Origin: Algicola sp.
GTDB taxonomy: Bacteria; Bacteroidota; Bacteroidia; Flavobacteriales; Flavobacteriaceae
Assembly (NCBI GenBank): GCA_018222915.1
Contig: JAAEZI010000015.1
Coordinates: 1-64,000 of the forward strand
Length of the DNA: 64,000 nt
Direction: 5' to 3'
The position numbers and the translations under genes were made by a program. The notes below the pieces were generated by a model. That model ran no database searches. It had not been told where the DNA came from and saw nothing but the letters and a program-made list of their open reading frames with translations. Positions 46,140 through 54,691 of this stretch are shown here, one piece after another (the first letter of the stretch is position 1; each line of letters starts with the position of its first letter).

Positions 46140-47417
46140 ATGTATAAGTCGGTATCTGCAGAGGAAGCGGTGAAAGTTATTACCTCAAATAATAGAGTTT
46201 ATATTCAAGCGGCTGCGGCTGCTCCGCAAGCCCTAATTAAAGCGATGACCGCAAGGCACGAGGAATTGAGAAATGTAGAAATTTGTCAATTGCATACAGA
46301 AGGCCCAGCACCTTATGCCAATCCTGAACTCACTGAAAGTTTTCATGTCAATTCTTTTTTTATTGGTAAGAATGTGAGACATACACTAAAGGCGGGAAAT
46401 GGCTCGTATACGCCAGTTTTTTTAAGTGAATTGCCGCTTTTGTTTAAAAGACGAATCATTGATTTGGATGTGGTACTCATACAAGTGTCCATACCAGACA
46501 AACACGGTTATTGCTCTTTAGGGGTTTCCGTTGAAGCAACATTAGCCGCTATAGATAATGCTACTTATGTTATAGCGCAAATAAACAACGAAATGCCAAG
46601 AACTCATGGCGCAGGGATTATTCACGTTTCGGAAATTGACTATTTTGTGGAGTTTAATGAGCCATTACCAACGCATCCGGTCACCACACCAACAGATGTT
46701 GAGGACAAAATTGGCGGATTTGTGGCTAACTTAATTGAAGACCGCAGTACACTGCAAATGGGTATTGGAAATATTCCGAATGCCGTATTGGCAAGATTAA
46801 CCAATCATAAAGATTTAGGATTACATACAGAAATGTTCTCCGATGGTGTAATCGATTTGATTTTAAAAGATGTGATCAATGGGAACTACAAAGGAATTGA
46901 TAGAGGAAGAGCCTTAACCACTTTTTTAATGGGCTCTAAACGGTTATATGATTACGTTGATGATAATCCCTTCATTGAGATGAGAGCTTCCAACTATACC
47001 AATGATGTATCCATCATTAAGCAGAATCCCAAAATGGTTGCGATCAATTCAGCGATAGAGGTGGATGTAACAGGACAGGTTTGTGCTGACTCAATTGGAC
47101 CTCATATGTATTCAGGTGTTGGTGGTCAAATGGATTTTATAAGAGGTGCTTCATTGAGTGAAGGTGGTAAAGCGATAATAGCTCTACCTTCGACGACTAA
47201 GAAAGGAATAAGTAGAATCGTTCCGTCTTTAAAACCCGGAGCAGGAGTAGTAACAACCCGGTCTCACGTGCATTATATTGTTACGGAATACGGCGTTGCT
47301 AATTTATATGGAAAGACTATAAAAGAGCGCGTAAAAGCCTTGGTTGAAATTGCTCATCCAGACCACAGAGCGTCTATTGATAGAACCTACTTTAATTTAA
47401 TTGCTGGTATCGTTTAA
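46140..47417 (+). CDS. Acetyl-CoA hydrolase/transferase family protein
   Basis: A 425-residue family I CoA-transferase related to 4-hydroxybutyrate and succinate:CoA transferases. The N-terminal half has RVYIQAAAAAPQALI and the C-terminal half NSAIEVDVTGQVCADS (with the Glu expected to form the CoA thioester), GVGGQMDFIRGASLS and VTEYGVANLYGKT. It likely moves CoA between acetyl-CoA and another carboxylate. No linked pathway genes are adjacent. It converges with the HAD gene with a 4-base overlap. Confidence 0.9.
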   Translation: MYKSVSAEEAVKVITSNNRVYIQAAAAAPQALIKAMTARHEELRNVEICQLHTEGPAPYANPELTESFHVNSFFIGKNVRHTLKAGNGSYTPVFLSELPLLFKRRIIDLDVVLIQVSIPDKHGYCSLGVSVEATLAAIDNATYVIAQINNEMPRTHGAGIIHVSEIDYFVEFNEPLPTHPVTTPTDVEDKIGGFVANLIEDRSTLQMGIGNIPNAVLARLTNHKDLGLHTEMFSDGVIDLILKDVINGNYKGIDRGRALTTFLMGSKRLYDYVDDNPFIEMRASNYTNDVSIIKQNPKMVAINSAIEVDVTGQVCADSIGPHMYSGVGGQMDFIRGASLSEGGKAIIALPSTTKKGISRIVPSLKPGAGVVTTRSHVHYIVTEYGVANLYGKTIKERVKALVEIAHPDHRASIDRTYFNLIAGIV

Positions 47418-47821
47418 CGTTTGAGAAAAGAGAAGAAGCCTTTTTTCTTGGTTTTAATATCTGGAATCTCATTAGTAATTAATTGATACACCTCTCCCCA
47501 TCCAAGTACACCACCGATGTTTCTATCGTCAATGTAAATGTCTGCATAAATTTTTCTGCTAACAGAGTCGTCATATTTTTCTTCAGGAAAACTTTGATTA
47601 ACTGCGTAAAATGTGATACCGTGATCTTTACAAAATGCTACGGCTTCATCTAATTTGGATCCACTTCGGTAGGTCCATAGAATAAGTCGGTGACCATCTT
47701 TTTGTAGTCGCTTCATCGTCTCGAAGGCAAAGATTCGAGGTTTCCCAATTTTCGGGTACGCATCTTCTACGATGGTGCCATCAAAATCTACAGCTACAAC
47801 TAGTTTATCTTGAAAATTCAT
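47414..47821 (-). CDS. HAD-like phosphatase, small
   Basis: A 135-residue HAD-type hydrolase: motif I DFDGTIV near residues 12-18, motif II-like LILWTYRSG, and DIYIDDRNIGG as motif IV Asp pair. Only a minimal cap is present. Small proteins of this kind appear in many Bacteroidota genomes; the substrate is unknown. TAAATTTG lies 20 bases upstream. Confidence 0.82.
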   Translation of the reverse strand: MNFQDKLVVAVDFDGTIVEDAYPKIGKPRIFAFETMKRLQKDGHRLILWTYRSGSKLDEAVAFCKDHGITFYAVNQSFPEEKYDDSVSRKIYADIYIDDRNIGGVLGWGEVYQLITNEIPDIKTKKKGFFSFLKR

Positions 47822-47841
47822 GAGCTAATTTTTATGAAACA

Positions 47842-47849
47842 CAAATTTA
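47842..47849 (-). promoter_or_regulatory. -7 box upstream of the HAD gene
   Basis: TAAATTTG on the minus strand, 21 bases before the start; it lies in the short gap after gpmI, suggesting a separate promoter. Confidence 0.5.
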
Positions 47850-47858
47850 CAGAAATTA

Positions 47859-49376
47859 TCATACTAATGGATGTTGTGTCATCGCCTCAGGTTGTTCAAT
47901 ACCCATGAGCTTTAAAATAGTTGGTGCAATATCACCTAAAATACCATCTTTAATGACTGGCTTTTCATTGTCAATAAGGATCACCGGAACTGGGTTGGTT
48001 GTATGAGCTGTATTTGGTGTGCCATCTGGATTAATCATGGTTTCACAATTGCCATGGTCGGCTATTAAAATGGTAGTATAGTCATGATCTAATGCTGCTT
48101 CTATAACTTCTTTCACACAAGTGTCTACGGCTTCACAGGCTTTTATCGCTGCCGCCATATCACCAGTGTGTCCTACCATATCGCCATTCGCAAAGTTCAA
48201 ACATACGAAATCAACCTCTTCTTTTTTGAGTTCAGGTATTAAGGCATCTTTCAGTTCAAAAGCGCTCATTTCAGGTTTCAAATCATAGGTAGCTACTTTT
48301 GGAGAGTTTCTTAAAATTCTAGTCTCACCTTCAAAAGGTGTTTCTTGGCCTCCAGAAAAGAAAAAAGTGACATGCGGATATTTTTCCGTCTCGGCAATTC
48401 TTATTTGTTTTTTATGATGTTTTTCTAGGACTGCTCCTAATGTGTCAGTCAAGTTATCCTTATTAAAAACCACATTTATTCCTGAGTACGATTCATCGTA
48501 GTTTGTAAGCGTTACGTAGTGCAGGTCTAATTTGTGCATATTTTGCTCATGGAAATCTTTTTGGGATAAGGCTTCCGTTAATTCACGTCCACGATCTGTT
48601 CTAAAATTGAAGAAGACTACCACGTCGCCATCTTTAATTTTAGTAATGGGTTGGTCGTTTTGATCAACCATCACAATTGGTTTTATGAACTCATCTGTAA
48701 TGTTTTCATTATAACTCTCTTCAATGGCTTCCGTTGCTGATGTCGCAAAATGACCCTTTCCATGAACCATGACATCATAGGCGAGTTTAATACGTTCCCA
48801 ACGTTTATCTCTATCCATTGCATAATAGCGCCCAGTGATAGAGGCTAACTCAGTACGGGAATTTTTAATATGGTTTTCCAAGGATGTGATAAATCCAAAA
48901 CCAGATTTTGGATCTACATCTCTTCCATCAGTAAAGGCATGTACGAAAGAGTTTTGAACACCATACGCATTTGCCGCGTCAATTAAGCCGAACAAATGGT
49001 CAATATGGGAATGAACACCACCATCACTAACCAAACCTAGAAAATGTATCGGTTTATTATTGCTTTTTGCATACTCAAAGGCATCAACCAAAGTTTTTTC
49101 ATCTTTCAAGGTGTTGTTCTTAACGGCTAGATTAATTTTTACAAGATCTTGGTAAACAATTCGCCCTGCACCTAAATTCATATGTCCAACTTCACTATTT
49201 CCCATTTGTCCTTCGGGTAGACCAACGTGCAAGCCGTCTGTTCTCAAAGTTGCGTTTGAGTAATTGTGATAAAGTGAATCTATATAATAAGTTTTGGCAT
49301 TATCTATTGCAGAAACTTTCGGGTCTGGAGACAAGCCCCAACCATCCAAAATCATTAAAATTACTTTTTTGTCCAT
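47859..49376 (-). CDS. gpmI: 2,3-bisphosphoglycerate-independent phosphoglycerate mutase
   Basis: Interconverts 3- and 2-phosphoglycerate with a dimanganese site. The 505 residues are of normal length. The alkaline-phosphatase-like domain begins ILMILDGWGL, with the phosphoserine in MGNSEVGHMNLGAGR; the mutase domain has HAFTDGRDVDPKSG and GRYYAMDRDKRW; C-terminal metal ligands include ANGDMVGHTGD and ADHGNCE. A TATCTTTG box lies 19 bases upstream. Confidence 0.97.
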   Translation of the reverse strand: MDKKVILMILDGWGLSPDPKVSAIDNAKTYYIDSLYHNYSNATLRTDGLHVGLPEGQMGNSEVGHMNLGAGRIVYQDLVKINLAVKNNTLKDEKTLVDAFEYAKSNNKPIHFLGLVSDGGVHSHIDHLFGLIDAANAYGVQNSFVHAFTDGRDVDPKSGFGFITSLENHIKNSRTELASITGRYYAMDRDKRWERIKLAYDVMVHGKGHFATSATEAIEESYNENITDEFIKPIVMVDQNDQPITKIKDGDVVVFFNFRTDRGRELTEALSQKDFHEQNMHKLDLHYVTLTNYDESYSGINVVFNKDNLTDTLGAVLEKHHKKQIRIAETEKYPHVTFFFSGGQETPFEGETRILRNSPKVATYDLKPEMSAFELKDALIPELKKEEVDFVCLNFANGDMVGHTGDMAAAIKACEAVDTCVKEVIEAALDHDYTTILIADHGNCETMINPDGTPNTAHTTNPVPVILIDNEKPVIKDGILGDIAPTILKLMGIEQPEAMTQHPLV

Positions 49377-49395
49377 AGTTGAAATATTAGAGTTT

Positions 49396-49403
49396 CAAAG
49401 ATA
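49396..49403 (-). promoter_or_regulatory. -7 box upstream of gpmI
   Basis: TATCTTTG on the minus strand, 20 bases before the gpmI start; fits TAnnTTTG. Confidence 0.5.
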
Positions 49404-49641
49404 AATGTTTCATGTTGTTATTCTGTTAATCACATTGGAAAATCTCGTTAGTTATCAATTAATTATATGATCTTTTAGTTATGGTGAAGTCTTAATTTTA
49501 AATTATGATAGCATTAACAGATTTGTTTACAAAGAGTTAAATAAATGTTATTAAACATTTTTTTGTGTAACACTATTGAAAATATATCGTCTCTTTAGTA
49601 TAATCAAAAAACATAAATCAATTTAATTAAAATCTTTCATC

Positions 49642-50034
49642 ATGAAAAAATCAGCAGTAATTATCGCATTGGCATTAGGGTTCTCTTTTACAACCTTGAA
49701 TGCCACCAACAACATTGTAACTCCAGTTAATCTGGAATCTCACGAAACTTTGACCAAAAGAGTGGTAGATCCTTTTTGTATCTCTATTGTAAAAGGAGAT
49801 ATTGAAACGGTTAAAAAGCTTATCGACTTAGGACAGAACATCAACAAAAAATCTAATGGATTGACTCCAGCGATGTATGCCGCCAAATACAACAGGTTAG
49901 ACATTCTTAAGCTTCTTGTTGAAAAAGGCGCTAAGTTAGATCTGAAATCTTCCAAAGGGATGACAGCAGAAAAATATGCCGAACTCTCTAATGCAAAAGA
50001 TACTTTGGCATATATCAAAGGTTTAGAGTCTTAA
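49642..50034 (+). CDS. Secreted ankyrin-repeat protein
   Basis: A 130-residue protein with a signal peptide (KKSAVIIALALGFSFTTLNA) and about two to three ankyrin repeats from residue ~50 (IVKGDIETVKKLIDLGQNIN, GLTPAMYAAKYNRLDILKLLVEKGA, GMTAEKYAE). It is probably a periplasmic protein-binding module. The partner is unknown. The preceding 265 bases hold the gpmI promoter and AT-rich leader sequence. A strong shared terminator follows. Confidence 0.85.
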   Translation: MKKSAVIIALALGFSFTTLNATNNIVTPVNLESHETLTKRVVDPFCISIVKGDIETVKKLIDLGQNINKKSNGLTPAMYAAKYNRLDILKLLVEKGAKLDLKSSKGMTAEKYAELSNAKDTLAYIKGLES

Positions 50035-50079
50035 AAACATGTTTCAGTAGAATGAAGCAATTATTTGAGTTAGTTAGTT

Positions 50080-50120
50080 AAAATGCACTTTAAGTTTTTA
50101 AAGTGCATTTTTGTATTTTT
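50080..50120. terminator. Bidirectional terminator overlapping the M48 gene end
   Basis: A perfect 14-bp stem AAAATGCACTTTAA / TTAAAGTGCATTTT with loop GTTT. The right arm contains the last codons and stop of the convergent M48 gene (stop at 50100-50098). A T-rich tract follows on the plus strand. Confidence 0.88.
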
Positions 50121-50868
50121 CAATAGACTCTTGAATTTTCTCTATTCTATTATCAGGATCAGGATGCGTACTTTGGAATTCTGGCACTCGGTTAGGTCCA
50201 GCTGCGGCTTTTAGAATTTCCATAACACCAATCATTTCATTTGGATCATAGCCGGCTCTCATCATAAACCTGACACCAAGATCATCACTCTCTAATTCGT
50301 CATCCCTTCCATTTGTTAATAGTGTTTGCTGCCCAATACCACTTACTAATCCGCCAATATCACCACCTACAGAACCTGCTGTAGCTAATCCTTGCCAATA
50401 TTCGCTTTCCGCTATACGTTCAGCACTATGTCGTCCTAAAACATGGCCTATTTCATGTCCGAGAACACCCGCTAGTTGATCTTCATTTTCTAGTTTAGCA
50501 AATAACGCATAGGTGATAAATACTTGTCCGCCTGGAAGTGCAAATGCATTGATTGTATTTGGATCTGCGAGTAAATGAAATTCATATTTATAAGGGGTTT
50601 CGTTGGCAATACTACTATTAACGAGTTTATTGCCAACATTATCAACCATGGCTTGGTATTGGTTATTTGGATGAAGTCCACCATGTTGTTGTGCCATTTG
50701 TGGCGCACTTGCCAAACCAATTTGTATTTCCTTATCAGGAGACATGGATATCGTCTGCATTCTACCCGTATACGGGTTCTCTTCTCTTTGGCTACAGCGT
50801 TTTACAACGAAAAAGAGTGCTATTGCTACACCAATAAGCAGTCTAATCTTTAGGTTTCTTCCTCTCAT
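50098..50868 (-). CDS. M48-family zinc metalloprotease
   Basis: A 256-residue membrane-anchored or exported protease: N-terminal hydrophobic segment (about 8-22, LLIGVAIALFFVV), then HEIGHVLGRH with the HExxH zinc motif and DELESDDLGVRFM with the third ligand Glu. Similar to periplasmic BepA/LoiP-like enzymes that guard envelope proteins. It follows the M15 carboxypeptidase gene by 24 bases and may share its transcript. Its last codons form part of the terminator stem. Confidence 0.92.
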   Translation of the reverse strand: MRGRNLKIRLLIGVAIALFFVVKRCSQREENPYTGRMQTISMSPDKEIQIGLASAPQMAQQHGGLHPNNQYQAMVDNVGNKLVNSSIANETPYKYEFHLLADPNTINAFALPGGQVFITYALFAKLENEDQLAGVLGHEIGHVLGRHSAERIAESEYWQGLATAGSVGGDIGGLVSGIGQQTLLTNGRDDELESDDLGVRFMMRAGYDPNEMIGVMEILKAAAGPNRVPEFQSTHPDPDNRIEKIQESIEKYKNAL

Positions 50869-50892
50869 GATTGAAATAATTAGTATATAAAT

Positions 50893-51630
50893 TTACAAAA
50901 GTTCTGGATTTATATCCAAAATATTTTGGTTTAAGTAATTCGATATGAATTCGTCAGAAAAATGATCGCCTCCCAAGAGGTCTTCTGAAGTTATGATATG
51001 TTTTAAATCGCGTTTCTGAAAGGCTTTTAAATATGCTTTTGATAAGGGTTTATAACTATAGTGCCAAGGTTCATACTTGAATCCTTGACGATTAGTTAGG
51101 TTGGTGTACACTAAATGAAACCCATAATCATTGGCATGTTTATCCATCCATTTTTTCAATTTTGAGTAGCAACCACTATCATTAAAATGTCGCGGATGTA
51201 ATACGTTGGCAGGTTGTGGAGCATTACCATCGATAATATCCAAATCTGTACCCCAATGATGTCGTGAAGTTCCTGGTATTGTGGAATATTCGATAATTTT
51301 TTTGATGCTTTCAGTTGGATTTAGACCACTGTTGATATTTTCCTTGTACTTGCGCTCCCAAATACGATTCTGATGCGCGTAACTTCGGTAACTGGAAACC
51401 ACCTGAATGTGTATGTTACTATTTCTTGCTGCCGATGAAAGTTTTAGAAATGCTTCATGTACTTCTTTTCGCAATTTATAGGATGCCCCAAAAAGTTTTG
51501 GATGTCCTTTTCCTATGAGTTCTTCGTAAGAGATAAGAGATTGCTCACTCTGAAAAAGGTAAGAAGGCAATAGAGTTAAACCAGCTCCTATTAAAGAGGT
51601 ATTTTTTAAAAATGTGCGTCGTTTCATCAT
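50893..51630 (-). CDS. M15-family D-alanyl-D-alanine carboxypeptidase with Tat signal
   Basis: A 245-residue VanY-like peptidoglycan carboxypeptidase. The N-terminus KRRTFLKNTSLIGAG fits a twin-arginine signal, so export should be by Tat. Zinc-site motifs are VVSSYRSYAHQ, SRHHWGTDLDI (His and Asp ligands) and EPWHYSY (last His). It acts on cell-wall peptides in the periplasm. A tatA-like gene lies at 58521. The M48 protease gene follows. Confidence 0.9.
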   Translation of the reverse strand: MMKRRTFLKNTSLIGAGLTLLPSYLFQSEQSLISYEELIGKGHPKLFGASYKLRKEVHEAFLKLSSAARNSNIHIQVVSSYRSYAHQNRIWERKYKENINSGLNPTESIKKIIEYSTIPGTSRHHWGTDLDIIDGNAPQPANVLHPRHFNDSGCYSKLKKWMDKHANDYGFHLVYTNLTNRQGFKYEPWHYSYKPLSKAYLKAFQKRDLKHIITSEDLLGGDHFSDEFISNYLNQNILDINPELL

Positions 51631-51724
51631 GATTCATTTAATACATTAAATGTGCCAATAATATCTGAAATGATATGAAACTCAAACTTAACTAAAATAT
51701 TTATCTTCACTTAAAAATTTAGTC

Positions 51725-52150
51725 ATGCCATTTCAATTTAAGATTATAGATAATTCTCGAATTTTTGACGTCATACCTTTGATTCAAAAATTGACGAGCC
51801 AAAAGTTTTCTGATGAAGTTTTGGAACAAAGATTTGCAGAGATGGTCACTCAAAATTATGAGTGTGCTGTCGTTTATGAAGATCTGGATTTGATTGGCGT
51901 TTCCGGATTGTGGTTTAGCACGAGGCATTATGCTGGAAAAAGTGTTGAGTTAGATCATGTGTATATTGATGAAGCCTACAGAGGTAAAGGACTAGGAAAA
52001 CAATTTTTAAAATGGATTTACGACTATGTGAAAGCCAAGGGTTGTGAATCTGCAGAATTAAATACTTATGTCAACAATTACCCGTCTCATAAGTTTTACT
52101 ACAATGAAGCATTTGAAATTTTAGGCTATCATTTTTTTAAAAAGTTGTGA
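51725..52150 (+). CDS. GNAT-family N-acetyltransferase
   Basis: 141 residues with GNAT features: VELDHVYIDEAYRGKGLGKQFLKWIYDYV, where RGKGLGK is the acetyl-CoA pyrophosphate loop, and a C-terminal YYNEAFEILGYHF strand-helix. The substrate is unknown. It is divergent from the M15 gene and lies just before the tRNA gene. Confidence 0.88.
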   Translation: MPFQFKIIDNSRIFDVIPLIQKLTSQKFSDEVLEQRFAEMVTQNYECAVVYEDLDLIGVSGLWFSTRHYAGKSVELDHVYIDEAYRGKGLGKQFLKWIYDYVKAKGCESAELNTYVNNYPSHKFYYNEAFEILGYHFFKKL

Positions 52151-52180
52151 ATTCTTAATCGCCTAAATAAAAAGATATTT

Positions 52181-52188
52181 TATATTTG
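52181..52188 (+). promoter_or_regulatory. -7 box of the tRNA-Gly gene
   Basis: TATATTTG, 12 bases before the first tRNA base; fits TAnnTTTG. Confidence 0.55.
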
Positions 52189-52199
52189 CCGTCTCAAAG

Positions 52200-52272
52200 G
52201 CGAGAGTAGCTCAGTTGGTAGAGCGTCAGCCTTCCAAGCTGAATGTCGCCGGTTCGAACCCGGTCTCTCGCT
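52200..52272 (+). tRNA. tRNA-Gly (anticodon TCC)
   Basis: A 73-base cloverleaf: acceptor GCGAGAG pairs with CTCTCGC, D-arm GCTC/GAGC, anticodon stem TCAGC/GCTGA with loop CTTCCAA giving anticodon TCC at 52233-52235, and T-arm with TTCGAAC. It reads glycine GGA (and by wobble GGG) codons. CCA is not encoded. It stands alone with its own promoter and terminator. Confidence 0.97.
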
Positions 52273-52274
52273 CT

Positions 52275-52308
52275 AAAAGCTTCACTGAAATTAGTGAAGC
52301 TTTTTTTT
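52275..52308. terminator. Terminator after tRNA-Gly, shared with pepE
   Basis: A perfect 12-bp stem AAAAGCTTCACT / AGTGAAGCTTTT with a 6-base loop and eight T on the plus strand. The T-tract runs into the stop codon of the convergent pepE. Confidence 0.9.
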
Positions 52309-53014
52309 ATGTAAGTCCACTTAAATCTGTACCTGTCTTTATTTCATAAGGTGTTTTGTCATATTCAAAAATTCGAGCGTCTAGGGTGCCTTTTAAAGAA
52401 ATTTGTCGACCTTTAACTTCTAGCCAACTCCCTTCTCTTAGACCAACTACGGGTTGCGTATTAAATTTATGAAATTCCTTAATTCTTGTCTCACGAGTTT
52501 CACCCATATGCTTGCTAGTGGGATCAGGATCTAAATAATGTGGATTAATATTGAAAGGGACAAAACCAAAGGTTTTAAAACTAGGAGGATACACAATTGG
52601 CATATCGTTGGTTGTGTTTATGGTGAGCCCGCAAATGTTACTACCAGCGCTCGTACCTAAGTAAGGCGTGCCTTCATTGACAACCGTTTTTATGGTGTCT
52701 ATGAGATCGTGTTTGTAGAGTTGATTTACCAATACAAACGTATTACCACCACCAGTAAATATAGCTTGTGCATTTTTGATGGCTTCTTTCGGATTATCAA
52801 ATTCATGAATTCCTCTCACTTTCTTGCCAATTGTATCAAAAGCTTGTTGAATGCGTTCCGTGTAGGTGTCATGTGTTATACCACTTGGTCTTGCATAAGG
52901 AATAAATAGAATTTCTGAGGCATTTTTATAGAATTCTTGTAAAGGCGTCATTAAATAATCCAATGGCTTTCCACCATGAATTGTTGAAGTACTGGCTATA
53001 AGTATATTTTTCAT
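52307..53014 (-). CDS. pepE: Dipeptidase E (peptidase family S51)
   Basis: A 235-residue cytoplasmic serine peptidase that cleaves Asp-X dipeptides. The nucleophile lies in LGTSAGSNICG (Ser in GTSAGSN), preceded by IFTGGGNTFVLV and followed by the NINPHYLD and GLREGSWLEV segments of the family. It is convergent with the tRNA gene and shares its terminator. Confidence 0.92.
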   Translation of the reverse strand: MKNILIASTSTIHGGKPLDYLMTPLQEFYKNASEILFIPYARPSGITHDTYTERIQQAFDTIGKKVRGIHEFDNPKEAIKNAQAIFTGGGNTFVLVNQLYKHDLIDTIKTVVNEGTPYLGTSAGSNICGLTINTTNDMPIVYPPSFKTFGFVPFNINPHYLDPDPTSKHMGETRETRIKEFHKFNTQPVVGLREGSWLEVKGRQISLKGTLDARIFEYDKTPYEIKTGTDLSGLT

Positions 53015-53124
53015 TGGATGTAATTTGTTGTAAATTTAGATAAAGGATTAATTTAACAAAAGTTTAGAGGGCCTTTATTAATAATTTAAGGTTTCAAATC
53101 TTTTCTTTACTTAAAATAACAACT

Positions 53125-53937
53125 ATGAAAAAAATTTTACTTCTACTACTGACATTTTCTTTTAGTTACTTAGGCGCTCAAAATCTGGATCGTATTGAGG
53201 TTGAAGGTAAGATTATCGTGGAAGGCGATGATGTTGAAGGCATCACTGTTTTCAACACGTCTTCTAATAAAGGGGTTATCACTAACGAAAAAGGCGAATT
53301 TAAAATCGCTGTAGCGCTCAACGATTTTATTGAGTTTCGGGCCTTGCAGTACCAAAATTTTGATTTAAAAGTGAGTCAGGCGATATTAGATTCTAAACGA
53401 ATGCGTGTGTTTTTAATAGAAGAAATTAACAAGCTTGATGAAATACTTGTATTAACAAAGGGCTTAACGGGAGATTTGGGAACAGATGTTTCATCAGTCC
53501 AGACGTTTAATCCAAAATTGGATGCTTTATATTTTGGTATTAAGCGAAGTGATGAATATGAGTTTAGTGATGATAATCGTTCAAGTATAGAAAATGAAGT
53601 TGTTCATTCTCAAGCACGCACCATGGTAAATGGATTGAATATTGTCAATGTCGTTGATCAGTTACTGTTGCCATTATTCAGAAACAAAATAAAAGACAAA
53701 GAGGCTTCTGGCGTGCCGGAAGTGCCAACCACATCAGTGAAATATTATTTTGGATCAGAATTTATCATCGATAATTTTAATATTCCAGAGCATCGGGTGG
53801 AAGAGTTTATAAGGTTTGTGGAAGATGATGAAGATTTTGACGTGACGTTACTCAATTATGGTAGGGAATTGGAGTTTTTAGAATTACTGTATCAAAAAAG
53901 TCTCATTTTCCTAAAATCTGGTGGTGATAAAGACTAA
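53125..53937 (+). CDS. Exported carboxypeptidase-regulatory-like protein, paralogue 1
   Basis: A 270-residue protein with signal peptide (MKKILLLLLTFSFSYLGA). Residues ~22-110 form a CarboxypepD_reg-like beta-sandwich: GKIIVEGDDVEGITVFNTSS, GEFKIAVALND and INKLDEI. The C-terminal part is mainly helical and of unknown fold. It is the most divergent of three tandem paralogues; its 3' end overlaps the next gene by 17 bases. These domains usually sit in front of TonB receptors, but here stand alone. Confidence 0.8.
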   Translation: MKKILLLLLTFSFSYLGAQNLDRIEVEGKIIVEGDDVEGITVFNTSSNKGVITNEKGEFKIAVALNDFIEFRALQYQNFDLKVSQAILDSKRMRVFLIEEINKLDEILVLTKGLTGDLGTDVSSVQTFNPKLDALYFGIKRSDEYEFSDDNRSSIENEVVHSQARTMVNGLNIVNVVDQLLLPLFRNKIKDKEASGVPEVPTTSVKYYFGSEFIIDNFNIPEHRVEEFIRFVEDDEDFDVTLLNYGRELEFLELLYQKSLIFLKSGGDKD

Positions 53938-54691
53938 GCATTTATTTGGTGTTATACTCCTTTTTTATGCACCGAATCTTGAAGCACAAACACAAGACAT
54001 CTCTGGTAAGGTTTATGCCAACGGTGAAGTTTCAGGAATTCATGTTTTGAATATTTCTGCGAGTAAATTTAGTGTTAGCGATGATGAGGGTAATTTTGTG
54101 ATACCTGTTCGCTTAAGCGATACCGTCATCGTATCAGGTGTGCAATACAAACGTTATCAGCTAGTTATAGATGATATAATCATGCAGGCTAAACAAGTAA
54201 TTGTGAACCTTGAAGATGGTGTTAATGAATTGGATGAGGTGGTTGTTGGTAAGGTGTTAACAGGTGATTTGATGACTGATATTGAAAATAATGAATCTAA
54301 GCGCGACATAAATTTCTATGATTTGGGAATACCTGGTTATACTGGGCCAAGAATGACACAAAGTGAGAGACGCTTATATGAGGCCAACAGTGGTGGTGGA
54401 ATTGTTCCACTTAACCCATTAATTAATTGGATTACAGGACGAAATAAGCGTTTGAAAGCCCAGATAAAACGAGAAGCGTTGGAAGTGGCTAGAAATGAAG
54501 CCGAAGCCAAATTTTCAAAATTGCTTTTTGATGACGATACCCTGAGTGCATCTATGCGGAAGGAATTTTTCTTCTTTTGTAGTGATGACCCCAAATTTAA
54601 ACAAGTAAGTGATCGAGGTACAGACCTAGAAATGTTGATGTTTTTACAAGAAAAACTGAGCCAATTTAAATTACAAATTGAAGAAAAATAA
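53921..54691 (+). CDS. Exported carboxypeptidase-regulatory-like protein, paralogue 2
   Basis: A 256-residue paralogue starting at GTG 53921 (or the next GTG, 53924) inside the end of paralogue 1; no in-frame ATG fits the signal peptide. Signal sequence FGVILLFYAPNLEAQT is followed by the domain with GKVYANGEVSGIHVLNISA and ELDEVVVGKVLTGDL, then RDINFYDLGIPGYTG and a charged helical C-terminus. It is very like paralogue 3 in sequence and order. Overlapping, non-ATG starts suggest tight translational coupling. Confidence 0.82.
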   Translation: MVIKTKHLFGVILLFYAPNLEAQTQDISGKVYANGEVSGIHVLNISASKFSVSDDEGNFVIPVRLSDTVIVSGVQYKRYQLVIDDIIMQAKQVIVNLEDGVNELDEVVVGKVLTGDLMTDIENNESKRDINFYDLGIPGYTGPRMTQSERRLYEANSGGGIVPLNPLINWITGRNKRLKAQIKREALEVARNEAEAKFSKLLFDDDTLSASMRKEFFFFCSDDPKFKQVSDRGTDLEMLMFLQEKLSQFKLQIEEK

